A DNA stretch of 15,721 nucleotides from DATLYT01 sp035574455 (GTDB lineage: Bacteria; Bacteroidota; Ignavibacteria; UBA10030). Below the pieces are notes generated by a model. That model saw nothing but the letters and a program-made list of their open reading frames with translations, was not told the DNA's origin and searched no databases. The stretch covers positions 1 through 15,721 of the forward strand of contig DATLYT010000134.1 of NCBI GenBank assembly GCA_035574455.1, in the 5' to 3' direction. Shown in pieces: positions 6,683 through 14,367 of this stretch (positions within the stretch are counted from its first letter, which is position 1; every line of letters starts with the position of its first letter). A program made the translations under genes and the position numbers.

Positions 6683-9600
6683 TTAACTATCGATAATGGC
6701 GCGAAGACGGCGTAGCACTTCGTCGGGATTGTACGGCTTTTGAATGAACTCTTTTGCCTCTACTTTCGCCAGCTCGTGCTTCACAGCGGGGTCAAGATAA
6801 CCGCTGGCCAGGATGATCTTTACCGCGGGATTGATTTTCTTCAATTCAACACATGATTCGACGCCGCTCATCTTGGGCAATCCGACATCGCTTATCACCG
6901 CAGCGATTTCTCGTTCGTGCTGCCGGTACCGGTCGATGGCTTCGACGCCGTCGCGGGCTGCAAGCACGCGGTATCCTTTTCCTTCCAATACTGACCTGAG
7001 GAGTTCCAGTAGCATCTCTTCGTCTTCCACCACGAGAACCGTCTCTGAGCCTCCGGGAATGTCGTGATAGGTTTGTGAAGTTTTCTCTAGTTGTTTCACG
7101 TCAACCTGAGGATTGGGGAAGTAGAGCCGGAATGTCGTTCCTTGCCCTACCTCGCTGGCGACGTCGATAAAACCTCGATGGCTATCGACAATACCGTAGA
7201 CGACGGCAAGGCCGAGACCTGTGCCGCCCCCGCGGCGCTTCGTGGTGAAGAACGGCTCAAAAATCCTGCTCTGCGTGGCGGAATCCATCCCCGTGCCGGT
7301 ATCGGAGACTCGAAGACAAACGTAGCTGTCTTCTACAGCTTTTGCCGTTCTCGTCCGGAGTTTCTTTCCATCAACAACCTCTGTGGCGATGGTGAGTTGT
7401 CCGCCGGTCGGCATCGCGTCCTTCGCATTGAGACAGAGGTTCAGAAGGGCCTGGTGAAGTTGTGTACTGTCGGCAACAATGGATGGGAGATGGTGAACGA
7501 GGTCGAGGGAAAGGGTGATCGATTTCGGGAATGTTTCGCGAATCATCCGAGCGACTTCCTCAACAATGCTGTTGAGGTGAACTGATTCGAGCTGCACATC
7601 GGTTTGTCGTGCAAACGTCAGGAGCTGGCGGACGAGACCCGCACCGCGCTCTGCCGCTTTCGAGATGGCATCGATCGACTGGTTGACACGTTCGGGGCTC
7701 AACTTGTCACGCGAGAGGCGGGAAACATAGCCGATAATGATGCCCAAGATATTGTTGAAGTCGTGCGCGATTCCGCCTGCCAGTGTACCGATGCTCTGGA
7801 GCTTTTGCGCTTGCCGCAGTTGTTCTTCCAGCTTCTTTCGTTCCGTCATATCTCGGATGATCCCGCGGTAGGCTACAATATTGTTCTTCTCATCGCGTAC
7901 AGCCGTCGATGTTTCCAGCGCCACAATCCGTTCGCCGTTCTTCCGTTGTAAGGTGAGCTCCAAATCGCGTACATAACCATTCTGCTCGATCAGACGACGG
8001 AAGACCCGCCGGTCATCCGGGTTGATGTAGAGGTCCCGTGCGATGTCTGCTTTCAATAGCTCCTCTTTCGTGGAATAGCCGAACAGTTCGACGCCCGCCT
8101 GGTTGACGTCGATAAAGTGGCCGTCGGCACTGCTGATGTAGATGACGTCTTTTGATTCTTCAAAGAGCGTTCGGTATTTCTCTTCCGATTGTCGAAGCGC
8201 TTCCTCTGCCTGTTTGCGCGTGGTAACGTCGCGGAAGCTCCAGACGCGCCCCATCGGTTTTCCTTCGACCAGTTGGGGGATGGAATAGCGTTCGAAGACC
8301 CGGCCGTCTTTAAACTCTAACACGTCAAAACTCTCGGCGAGCGGTTGCGCGTAGAGCTCGCGCACCTTCGACAGGAATCCCTCCGGGTCTTTGAGCTGGT
8401 CGAGCACAAACGCGAGGGCTTGATCATCATCCCCTGTGTCGAGGATTTCTTGCGGAATTCTCCACATCTGGGCAAATCGATTGTTGAAGCTGACAATCTT
8501 TCCATCATGGTCGACCAGGAGGATGCCGTCTGCGGTGGATTCGAGCGTACTTTGTAAGAGGGAGAGCATCTGCTTGAGGCCTTCTTCGGCACTTTTCCGT
8601 TCCGTGATATCGCGTAAGATGCCCTGAACGGCGGTGCCCCCTTTATAGGAAATGTACGACACGGAGGCCTCGAGGGGAATCAGACGCCCGTCTCGTGCTC
8701 GTGCGGTAAACTCGTACCGGTGCGGCGGTTCTTCGCCGCGTGCGACCTTCCGTTGCCGCTCCTCGATGATGGGAACACTCTCCGGCGCCACGAGCTCCAT
8801 AAAGTTGAACTTCGGGCTTCGGACTTCTTCCTGTGTGACGCCTAACAGCTCGCAGAATTTCTTATTGACGACGTCAAATTTCCCATCGAAGAGGAGATAA
8901 ATGGCGTCGTTTGATTGTTCGATCAAGGAGCGGTATTTCTGCTCTGATTCGGCAACGGCTTCCTGCGCTTTCTTGAGCTCGGTAATGTTGGTGAGCGTGC
9001 CTTCGTAGTAGAGGGTCGTTCCGCTGTTGTTGCGAACGACACGCGCATTTTCCAATACCGTAATGATGCTACCGTCTTTTCGTCGGAGGCGGAGCTCGGC
9101 GTTGCGAAGCTCACCCTGTTCTTCGAGTTGCCGCGAGAATTGTTTCCGCTGTTCCGGGTCGGCGTAAAACGTTGAGGCAATATCCAAGCTCCGGAATTCC
9201 TCAACAGATTCGTACCCTAACATGCGCACCAGAGCGGCGTTAGCAGAAAGAATTCTCCCGTCCGGTGTACTTTGATAGACACCATCCAGGACATGTTCAA
9301 AGAGTCCGCGATACTTCTCTTCCGACGCTCGTAATGCTTGGTCGCTTTGCTTGTGTTGGGTGATGTCGGTATGCAGACCGATGGAGCCGATGACATTCCC
9401 TTCGTTGTCATACACCGGCGCACCGCTGATGCGAACCCAGATTCTTTCTCCCGACTTTTTCTTGATCTGAAGTTCATATTGGTCGGCAACGCCGCGTTTC
9501 CGGAGCTCGTTCTTCGCGAGGATAACCGAACGTTCGTGTTCATCGGTGAAGAGATCGGAAGCGACCTTTCCGACCAGCTCCGACTCCGTGTACCCTACCA

Positions 9601-11323
9601 GGTCGCAGAATTGCTGGTTCACGAACACGACGACATCGTCGTTGGTCACCTGAAGCAAGCCGTCGTTGATCCGGTCGACCAGCGTACGATAACGCTGTTC
9701 ACTCTGTAACAAGGCCCTTTCCGCTCGTTTCTTCTCGGTAATATCCCGCTGCGTGCCCCAGACGTGGGTCAGGTACCCATTCTGGACAATGCCCACCACG
9801 TTATTGAGGAAGTAGCGGATGTTGCCGTTTTTATCTCGCTCGTGCGATTCGGCATCCATGAGTCGGTACTGTGAGCGAACGAAGGAGCGCAAGTATTCAA
9901 AATTCATGGGGTCGGAGAGAGGAAGCAAGTCTGCCAGTGTTTTGCCGACCAACTCTTCCGGGGAGGAGAACCCATACATCTCTGCCATGGCGAGGTTACA
10001 CTCTGCATGGTAGCCATGTTTATAGATATACTCGACCTGCTCATCCATTGGTAAATTGGTGGGCATCGGTTTACGGAGGTCGAAGCGATAAATTCCTTCT
10101 GTGCTTTGGGAGATAAATGTTCGATACCGTTCTTCGCTTTTCAGAAGCGATTCTTGGATTTTCTTCTGTTCAGAGATGTCGCTGATCACGCCGATTGCGC
10201 CGATGATTTCTCCCCGCGCGTTGCGGTGCGGGACGTAGTGCTGCATCACCCAGCCGCTCTTCCCTGTCTGGGGAATAAAAAAGAAGAGGTCGCCGGTTTT
10301 CGTGGATTCACCCGCGATGGTACGAAGCAAAAGGTCGTACACACCCTGTTCGCGCAGATAAGGAAACACCTCGATGGCGCGCTTGCCTAACACTTCACTT
10401 GCCGATATTCCCGTCAGATGCTCCATGAAGGTATTCCAGACGACGTGACGGAGCTCGGTATCGTAGACGACAATCCCCTGTCCGGCCGCGGAGATAATCT
10501 GTTCGTTGAACCGGAGTACGTCGTGGAGCTTTGTCTCTGAGCGCTTGCGGTCCGTAATATCGCGGATGACAACCTGCATAGCTGGTTTTCCACGATAAGA
10601 GATGGGAATAGAAGCGACTTCGACGTCAATCACCGTTCCGTCCAGCCGCACAAACTTTTCTTCCGCCATGGGGAGCGCTTTGCGCTCCTGTGTTATGTTC
10701 CGCAAACGCTCTTTGACGAGGTCGTGATAATCGGGATGGACAAAACTGAGTGCCGGTTTGCCGACAAGCTCGTCTGCACTGGAGGCACCCATCATCTTCA
10801 CGGCGGCAGTGTTGACAAACACAACGACGCCATCACTATGGACTGCTATGGCATCTGGGGAATGTTCAACGAGGAGACGATACCGCTCTTCACTCTCGCG
10901 TAATGCTTCTTCCGCCTTCTTGCGAGCTGTGATGTCATAGAGATAGACATCCAGTCTTTGGGGTGAGGGATGGAGGTATGTTTCAAACCATGTATCGAGA
11001 GGGGGGTAGTACTGTTCAAAGCAGATCGGCTTGTGCTTTTGCATTGCCGAATGGTACAGCTCGTATGCCGGCAACTGTTTTGTATCGGGAAACTCCTCCC
11101 AGATATTCTTACCGATCAGCTTCTCACCCGTTCGGTGAAGTTTGGAAAGATACTGTTGAGCTTTGGGACTAAGGTACGTGAACTCCCATCGCTCGTTGAG
11201 GGAAAACGCCGCGTCGGTCAGGCTGTTGAGGAGGACGCTGAGGTCTTGCGGCGTAGGGGAATGCAGGGTACTACGAGAAACTCGTTTGCGGATCGTCTTT
11301 TTTCGTTGAAGGCGTTTTGCCAT
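6683..11323 (-). CDS. Nine-PAS soluble hybrid sensor histidine kinase with C-terminal receiver
   Basis: A 1546-residue protein with no membrane helix or signal peptide, so a cytoplasmic sensor. Nine PAS/PAC units are visible at about 28-134, 144-260, 268-386, 396-531 (with an insert), 543-656, 667-783, 795-910, 920-1038 and 1048-1163. Most end in a DITxRK-type PAC motif and short S-E-x-(K/R)-Y-R linkers. Then come a HisKA domain with H1187 in GGIAHDFNN, an HATPase domain with N1295 and N1299, DTGTGM (1341-1346), FEPFFTTK (1355-1362) and GGGTGLGLA (1365-1373), and a receiver (1427-1546) with E1433-D1434, D1479, S1507 and K1529. All catalytic residues are intact. PAS ligands cannot be read from sequence. 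The ATG at 11323 lacks an obvious ribosome site. No Hpt or DNA-binding output is present, so its output partner is the adjacent receiver or lies elsewhere. Confidence 0.95.
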   Translation of the reverse strand: MAKRLQRKKTIRKRVSRSTLHSPTPQDLSVLLNSLTDAAFSLNERWEFTYLSPKAQQYLSKLHRTGEKLIGKNIWEEFPDTKQLPAYELYHSAMQKHKPICFEQYYPPLDTWFETYLHPSPQRLDVYLYDITARKKAEEALRESEERYRLLVEHSPDAIAVHSDGVVVFVNTAAVKMMGASSADELVGKPALSFVHPDYHDLVKERLRNITQERKALPMAEEKFVRLDGTVIDVEVASIPISYRGKPAMQVVIRDITDRKRSETKLHDVLRFNEQIISAAGQGIVVYDTELRHVVWNTFMEHLTGISASEVLGKRAIEVFPYLREQGVYDLLLRTIAGESTKTGDLFFFIPQTGKSGWVMQHYVPHRNARGEIIGAIGVISDISEQKKIQESLLKSEERYRTFISQSTEGIYRFDLRKPMPTNLPMDEQVEYIYKHGYHAECNLAMAEMYGFSSPEELVGKTLADLLPLSDPMNFEYLRSFVRSQYRLMDAESHERDKNGNIRYFLNNVVGIVQNGYLTHVWGTQRDITEKKRAERALLQSEQRYRTLVDRINDGLLQVTNDDVVVFVNQQFCDLVGYTESELVGKVASDLFTDEHERSVILAKNELRKRGVADQYELQIKKKSGERIWVRISGAPVYDNEGNVIGSIGLHTDITQHKQSDQALRASEEKYRGLFEHVLDGVYQSTPDGRILSANAALVRMLGYESVEEFRSLDIASTFYADPEQRKQFSRQLEEQGELRNAELRLRRKDGSIITVLENARVVRNNSGTTLYYEGTLTNITELKKAQEAVAESEQKYRSLIEQSNDAIYLLFDGKFDVVNKKFCELLGVTQEEVRSPKFNFMELVAPESVPIIEERQRKVARGEEPPHRYEFTARARDGRLIPLEASVSYISYKGGTAVQGILRDITERKSAEEGLKQMLSLLQSTLESTADGILLVDHDGKIVSFNNRFAQMWRIPQEILDTGDDDQALAFVLDQLKDPEGFLSKVRELYAQPLAESFDVLEFKDGRVFERYSIPQLVEGKPMGRVWSFRDVTTRKQAEEALRQSEEKYRTLFEESKDVIYISSADGHFIDVNQAGVELFGYSTKEELLKADIARDLYINPDDRRVFRRLIEQNGYVRDLELTLQRKNGERIVALETSTAVRDEKNNIVAYRGIIRDMTERKKLEEQLRQAQKLQSIGTLAGGIAHDFNNILGIIIGYVSRLSRDKLSPERVNQSIDAISKAAERGAGLVRQLLTFARQTDVQLESVHLNSIVEEVARMIRETFPKSITLSLDLVHHLPSIVADSTQLHQALLNLCLNAKDAMPTGGQLTIATEVVDGKKLRTRTAKAVEDSYVCLRVSDTGTGMDSATQSRIFEPFFTTKRRGGGTGLGLAVVYGIVDSHRGFIDVASEVGQGTTFRLYFPNPQVDVKQLEKTSQTYHDIPGGSETVLVVEDEEMLLELLRSVLEGKGYRVLAARDGVEAIDRYRQHEREIAAVISDVGLPKMSGVESCVELKKINPAVKIILASGYLDPAVKHELAKVEAKEFIQKPYNPDEVLRRLRAIIDS

Positions 11324-11524
11324 AATAAGAAGACGCGATGACGTTGTTGAATAGCAATCACCTTTGTTCGAGAACAGCGACCTTCCATAACGCCTCCCCG
11401 AAAAATTCCCCCGCGGTGATCAACCCACCGACACGAGCTCTGGCACACTGCATACTCCCACCACACCTTTCGGAGTCGATTGGGCTCAAAAGTTCGCACA
11501 AATGTGTGATTATTTTTATTCTTT

Positions 11525-11544
11525 CGCAAGAATGCGCAAGAATG
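11525..11544. repeat. Perfect tandem decamer, CGCAAGAATG twice
   Basis: Two identical 10-bp units lie head to tail with no spacer, that is, one helical turn apart. They sit about 200 bp upstream of the kinase start and overlap the downstream half of the sigma-54-like element. Such spacing would place two protein-binding sites on the same DNA face, but with only two copies chance or slippage is also possible. Confidence 0.6.
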
Positions 11545-11551
11545 ATACCAG
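11535..11551 (-). promoter_or_regulatory. Possible sigma-54 (-24/-12) promoter for the kinase-receiver pair
   Basis: In minus-strand sense the site reads CTGGTATCATTCTTGCG. GG and GC are separated by exactly 10 nt, as sigma-54 requires, and the CTGG and TTGC halves match the consensus; the internal CACG positions do not. It would start transcription near 11524, leaving a leader of about 200 nt before the kinase ATG. No sigma-54 activator gene or clear upstream activator site is visible here, so this is tentative. Confidence 0.3.
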
Positions 11552-11613
11552 AACGACTCAGACTGATGGGATTGACATAAAACTGAACGGCAGATGACTT
11601 ACTCTGAGATGCG

Positions 11614-12717
11614 TCAGCGGGGGGAGGTAAACCGTTTGCGGCGGTTGCGAAGGTAGTCGACAAACACATACTCGCCGAGGTTCTTGAGTGAAGAGTAATA
11701 CGCCCGACCCTGATTGGCTTTGGTGAACTCCTCAACAAAATTAATGAGGTAGGGGTCTCGTGCGACCATGAAGGTGCTCACCACGATTTTCTCACGGCGG
11801 CATTGGACGGCTTCATCGAGCGTTTTGTTGACAATACGCGGGTCGAGACCGAAGGAGTTCTTGTAGAGCCTCCCGGCATCATCGAAGATGGCTGAAGGTT
11901 TACCGTCGGTGACCATGAAGATCTGTTTGTTCACGTTCCCGCGGCGTCTGAGGAGGCTGCGGGCGAGTTGAAGTCCTGCGCGCGTGTTGGTGTGGTAGGG
12001 TCCGACATTCAGGAATGGCAGCTCGCTCATGCTGACGACTTTTGCGTCGTCTCCAAAGACGACAAGGGAAAGATAATCTTTCGGGAACTTGATGCGGATC
12101 AATTCCGACAGTGCAAGGGCGACTTGTTTCGCGGGGGTAATCCGATCTTCACCGTAGAGAATCATGCTGTGGCTGATATCGACCATCAGTACGGTCGCGC
12201 AGGTCGTCTGATGCTCTGATTCGTATACTTCAAGGTCTTCTTCCTTAAGCGAAAAGTCGTCGATACCGTCGCGTTTGAACGAGTTCGTCAGAGTTGCCGT
12301 CAGGTCGAGGTCTGTCGGGTGGTCGCCAAAGTTCCACTTCTTGGTTTCGCTGAGTCGGTCAATGCCCTTGCCGGTGTAGGGAGTTTCGTGGCTTCCATCC
12401 GGCGCTTTTTTCAGTGAGGTGAAAATTTCGCGCAGAGCATCCTGCCGGATTCGCTGGACCCCCTTCGTCGTGAGGATGAACATATCCTTCGCTTCTTCGA
12501 TTATGCCCATCTCTTTGAGCTTCTCGATGAGATCCTCCATCGTGAGGCTCTCGTCGAAGATGCCGTACTGCCGGGCAAGGTCGCGCAGCCACTCTAACGC
12601 CTCGTTGACATCGCCGCTCGTTTTAACGACGAGGTAGCTGAAGAGCGACATTAGCGATTGAAGCCGCTGCTCGTCGGTCAACGAATTCGGAGTCCACTTA
12701 CTGTAGCGGATGCGCAT
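11614..12717 (-). CDS. VWA-domain protein, partner of the MoxR-type ATPase
   Basis: A 367-residue protein. The N-terminal part (1 to about 110) is helical and includes a winged-helix-like segment (about 55-90). A linker follows, then a von Willebrand A domain (about 173-350). The metal-ion-dependent adhesion site is complete: D180-I-S182-H-S184, a Thr in YHTNTRAGL (T243 or T245), and D271 in VTDGKPS. It should therefore bind Mg2+ or Mn2+ and a ligand carboxylate. It follows the AAA+ gene by 7 nt on the same strand. In the MoxR/VWA and Mg-chelatase families such pairs act together, the ATPase driving remodelling and the VWA protein selecting the client. The C-terminus ends in a basic RNRRKRF stretch. 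No signal peptide or membrane segment is seen, so it is cytoplasmic. The client is unknown. Confidence 0.88.
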   Translation of the reverse strand: MRIRYSKWTPNSLTDEQRLQSLMSLFSYLVVKTSGDVNEALEWLRDLARQYGIFDESLTMEDLIEKLKEMGIIEEAKDMFILTTKGVQRIRQDALREIFTSLKKAPDGSHETPYTGKGIDRLSETKKWNFGDHPTDLDLTATLTNSFKRDGIDDFSLKEEDLEVYESEHQTTCATVLMVDISHSMILYGEDRITPAKQVALALSELIRIKFPKDYLSLVVFGDDAKVVSMSELPFLNVGPYHTNTRAGLQLARSLLRRRGNVNKQIFMVTDGKPSAIFDDAGRLYKNSFGLDPRIVNKTLDEAVQCRREKIVVSTFMVARDPYLINFVEEFTKANQGRAYYSSLKNLGEYVFVDYLRNRRKRFTSPR

Positions 12718-12724
12718 AGAGAAT

Positions 12725-14233
12725 TCAGAGTTCCTCTTCGATGCTTTTGCCGCGACCCGAGAAAATGCTGCCGACCATATCCTTGTACGCTACAACATGA
12801 TGGACTTCGTCTTTGGCAATTTTCGAATTCTGGTGGAGACCATCCAGGACAAACTCCATCGCCGAAGCGAGTTCGTACTTGTTCTGCTCTGATAATCCCA
12901 TGTGAGTTTTCGTCAGCTCGCGGAGTCCCTTCACGCGATCGAGTTCACGGAAGTACGCCTCAAACGGCATATCGTCGGAAATTTCGATGCGGTTGCCCGC
13001 TTCAAACCAGCGGACGACGTTTCCATAGACGGAATCGTCCGCCGATTTGCCTTCTGCGTATGGTTTGACTCGACGTTGCAGCGGGTCGGGAAAATACTTT
13101 TTGAAAATCTCTCGCACCGCTTTGCCGAGGAGCGCCTTGCTCACCTTGACTGCACCTTCTTGCTCGCCTTCGAACACCAGTTCCATTTTTCCTGTCATGC
13201 CGGGCAAGGCGTGTTGCAGGTCGCAGATGCGCGGGACGATGCACGGGTCGTTCAACAGGATGGCGCGTCGCTCCGCGTTGCTGATCAAGTTTTCCATCGC
13301 GGAAATCGTGAGCCGAGCGCTGACGCCGGATTTCTGGTCGACAAACTCGCTCCGACGCGCTTCAAACGCGACCTGCTCGACGATTTCGCGAAAGTAGTGT
13401 GGGACAAGGACCTCGCGCCCATCCCGATGAATCCACGCCTCCTGTTCGGTAATTTTGATGGAGTCTTCTAACGTGCGAGGGTAGTGCGTGATAATCTGAG
13501 AATCAATCCTATCTTTCAGCGGCGTGATGAGGTTGCCGCGGTTGGTATAATCTTCTGGGTTGGCGGTGAAAACAATCATCACATCCAACGGGATACGCAC
13601 GTTGAAACCACGGATCTGGATATCTTTCTCTTCCATGATATTAAAGAGACCAACCTGGATACGGGGTTGAAGGTCGGGAAGCTCATTGATGGCGAAGATG
13701 CCTCGGTTGGTGCGCGGAATGATGCCGAAATGAATTGCTCCTTCGTGTGCGTAATGTAGCCGTTGTGTCGCCGCTTTAATCGGGTCGATATCGCCGATGA
13801 GGTCGGCGATTGTTACGTCGGGCGTCGCGAGCTTTTCCGAGAAGCGCGCGTCGCGGTGGAGCCATTCAACCTCCACATCATCCCCGTGCTCTCGCACAAG
13901 GTCGGTGCACCGCTTGCAGACAGGCCGGTACGGGTTGTCGTTGATTTCACAGCCTTTGATGACCGGAATGTATTCGTCGAGCAGCGTGGGAAGCTGGCGG
14001 ACGATGCGGGATTTTGCCTGCCCGCGCAGGCCGAGGAGCAGGATATCGTGCTTCGCGAGGATGGCGTTGACGAGCGCGGGAATAACCGTATGCTCGTAAC
14101 CGATAATGCCCGGGAACAGTTTCTCGTTGTGTTGAATCTTTCGGATCAGGTTGTTGCGAACCTCATCCTTGACAGAAACGACCTTGTAACCGCTATTGCG
14201 CAGCGCTCCAATCGTGCCCGCACGTTCTTTCAT
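12725..14233 (-). CDS. MoxR/Mg-chelatase-type AAA+ ATPase
   Basis: A 502-residue AAA+ protein from ATG 14233. I prefer this start over the open frame reaching 14281 because AGAGGTGA sits just upstream and the extra 16 residues overlap the putative promoter. Walker A reads GLRGQAKS (68-75), with Ala where Gly usually precedes Lys. The Walker B block is GIFAINELPDL, with Asn183-Glu184 in place of Asp-Glu. From memory this INE form is characteristic of a subfamily often annotated as magnesium chelatase or sigma-54-interacting ATPase. Sensor 1 is the Asn of FTANPEDY (N225) and the arginine finger is likely R242 in LKDRIDSQ. An insert after Walker A carries C95, C106 and C109, a possible metal site. 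It works with the downstream VWA protein in a cytoplasmic remodelling or metal-insertion role. There are no chlorophyll or cobalamin genes nearby to support true chelatase function. Confidence 0.88.
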   Translation of the reverse strand: MKERAGTIGALRNSGYKVVSVKDEVRNNLIRKIQHNEKLFPGIIGYEHTVIPALVNAILAKHDILLLGLRGQAKSRIVRQLPTLLDEYIPVIKGCEINDNPYRPVCKRCTDLVREHGDDVEVEWLHRDARFSEKLATPDVTIADLIGDIDPIKAATQRLHYAHEGAIHFGIIPRTNRGIFAINELPDLQPRIQVGLFNIMEEKDIQIRGFNVRIPLDVMIVFTANPEDYTNRGNLITPLKDRIDSQIITHYPRTLEDSIKITEQEAWIHRDGREVLVPHYFREIVEQVAFEARRSEFVDQKSGVSARLTISAMENLISNAERRAILLNDPCIVPRICDLQHALPGMTGKMELVFEGEQEGAVKVSKALLGKAVREIFKKYFPDPLQRRVKPYAEGKSADDSVYGNVVRWFEAGNRIEISDDMPFEAYFRELDRVKGLRELTKTHMGLSEQNKYELASAMEFVLDGLHQNSKIAKDEVHHVVAYKDMVGSIFSGRGKSIEEEL

Positions 14234-14237
14234 AGTC

Positions 14238-14245
14238 TCACCTCT
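14238..14245 (-). promoter_or_regulatory. Strong ribosome binding site fixing the AAA+ start
   Basis: AGAGGTGA on the minus strand, with the GAGG core about 7 nt before ATG 14233. The upstream in-frame ATG at 14281 has no such site and overlaps the -35 element. Confidence 0.7.
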
Positions 14246-14252
14246 GTTGGTC

Positions 14253-14281
14253 AATATAGGTGGCGTCGATAGAAAAAGCAA
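14253..14281 (-). promoter_or_regulatory. Putative sigma-70-type promoter for the AAA+/VWA operon
   Basis: In minus-strand sense: TTGCTT (14281-14276), a 17-nt spacer, then TATATT (14258-14253). The -10 matches 5 of 6 consensus positions and the -35 matches 3 of 6. Transcription would begin a few nucleotides before the ribosome site, giving a short leader. The -10 box with its following GA is shared with the tRNA promoter near 15669. Confidence 0.5.
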
Positions 14282-14367
14282 TGAGGCGGATGTCTTTCTT
14301 CCCGAACGGCACCCGATCGTGAAAACCGCGTTGAAAGTCCCTCAATTTAATACTACCTTTCGATGGC

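Larger units (their letters stand above)
11324..11613. other. 290-nt non-coding gap between the VWA gene and the kinase gene
   Basis: Both flanking genes run on the minus strand. The gap holds a perfect tandem decamer, a sigma-54-like element on the minus strand, an A/T-rich patch (about 11507-11523) and a small hairpin CGGTG (11414-11418)/CACCG (11426-11430) followed some 8 nt later by a T-run in transcript sense. That hairpin is too weak to call a terminator. Several open frames cross it, but none resembles a protein I know. It most likely contains the kinase promoter and leader. Confidence 0.5.

Noticed and set aside
11414..11430. Rho-independent terminator in the gap before the kinase
   Set aside because: The stem has only 5 bp and the T-run lies several bases away from it.
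11358..11738. 126-codon minus-strand frame across the gap before the kinase
   Set aside because: It overlaps the 3' end of the VWA gene, has low-quality Ser/Arg/Cys-rich content and no recognisable domain.
12902..13471. 189-codon plus-strand frame opposite the AAA+ gene
   Set aside because: Mirror frame of a well-conserved gene with no ribosome site or domain resemblance.
11614..14233. True magnesium or cobalt chelatase subunits
   Set aside because: No large H/CobN-type subunit or tetrapyrrole genes are near, and the ATPase/VWA features fit the broader MoxR-type families.
14234..14281. 16-residue N-terminal extension of the AAA+ frame
   Set aside because: The upstream ATG lies in the putative promoter and has no ribosome site, while ATG 14233 has a strong AGAGGTGA.
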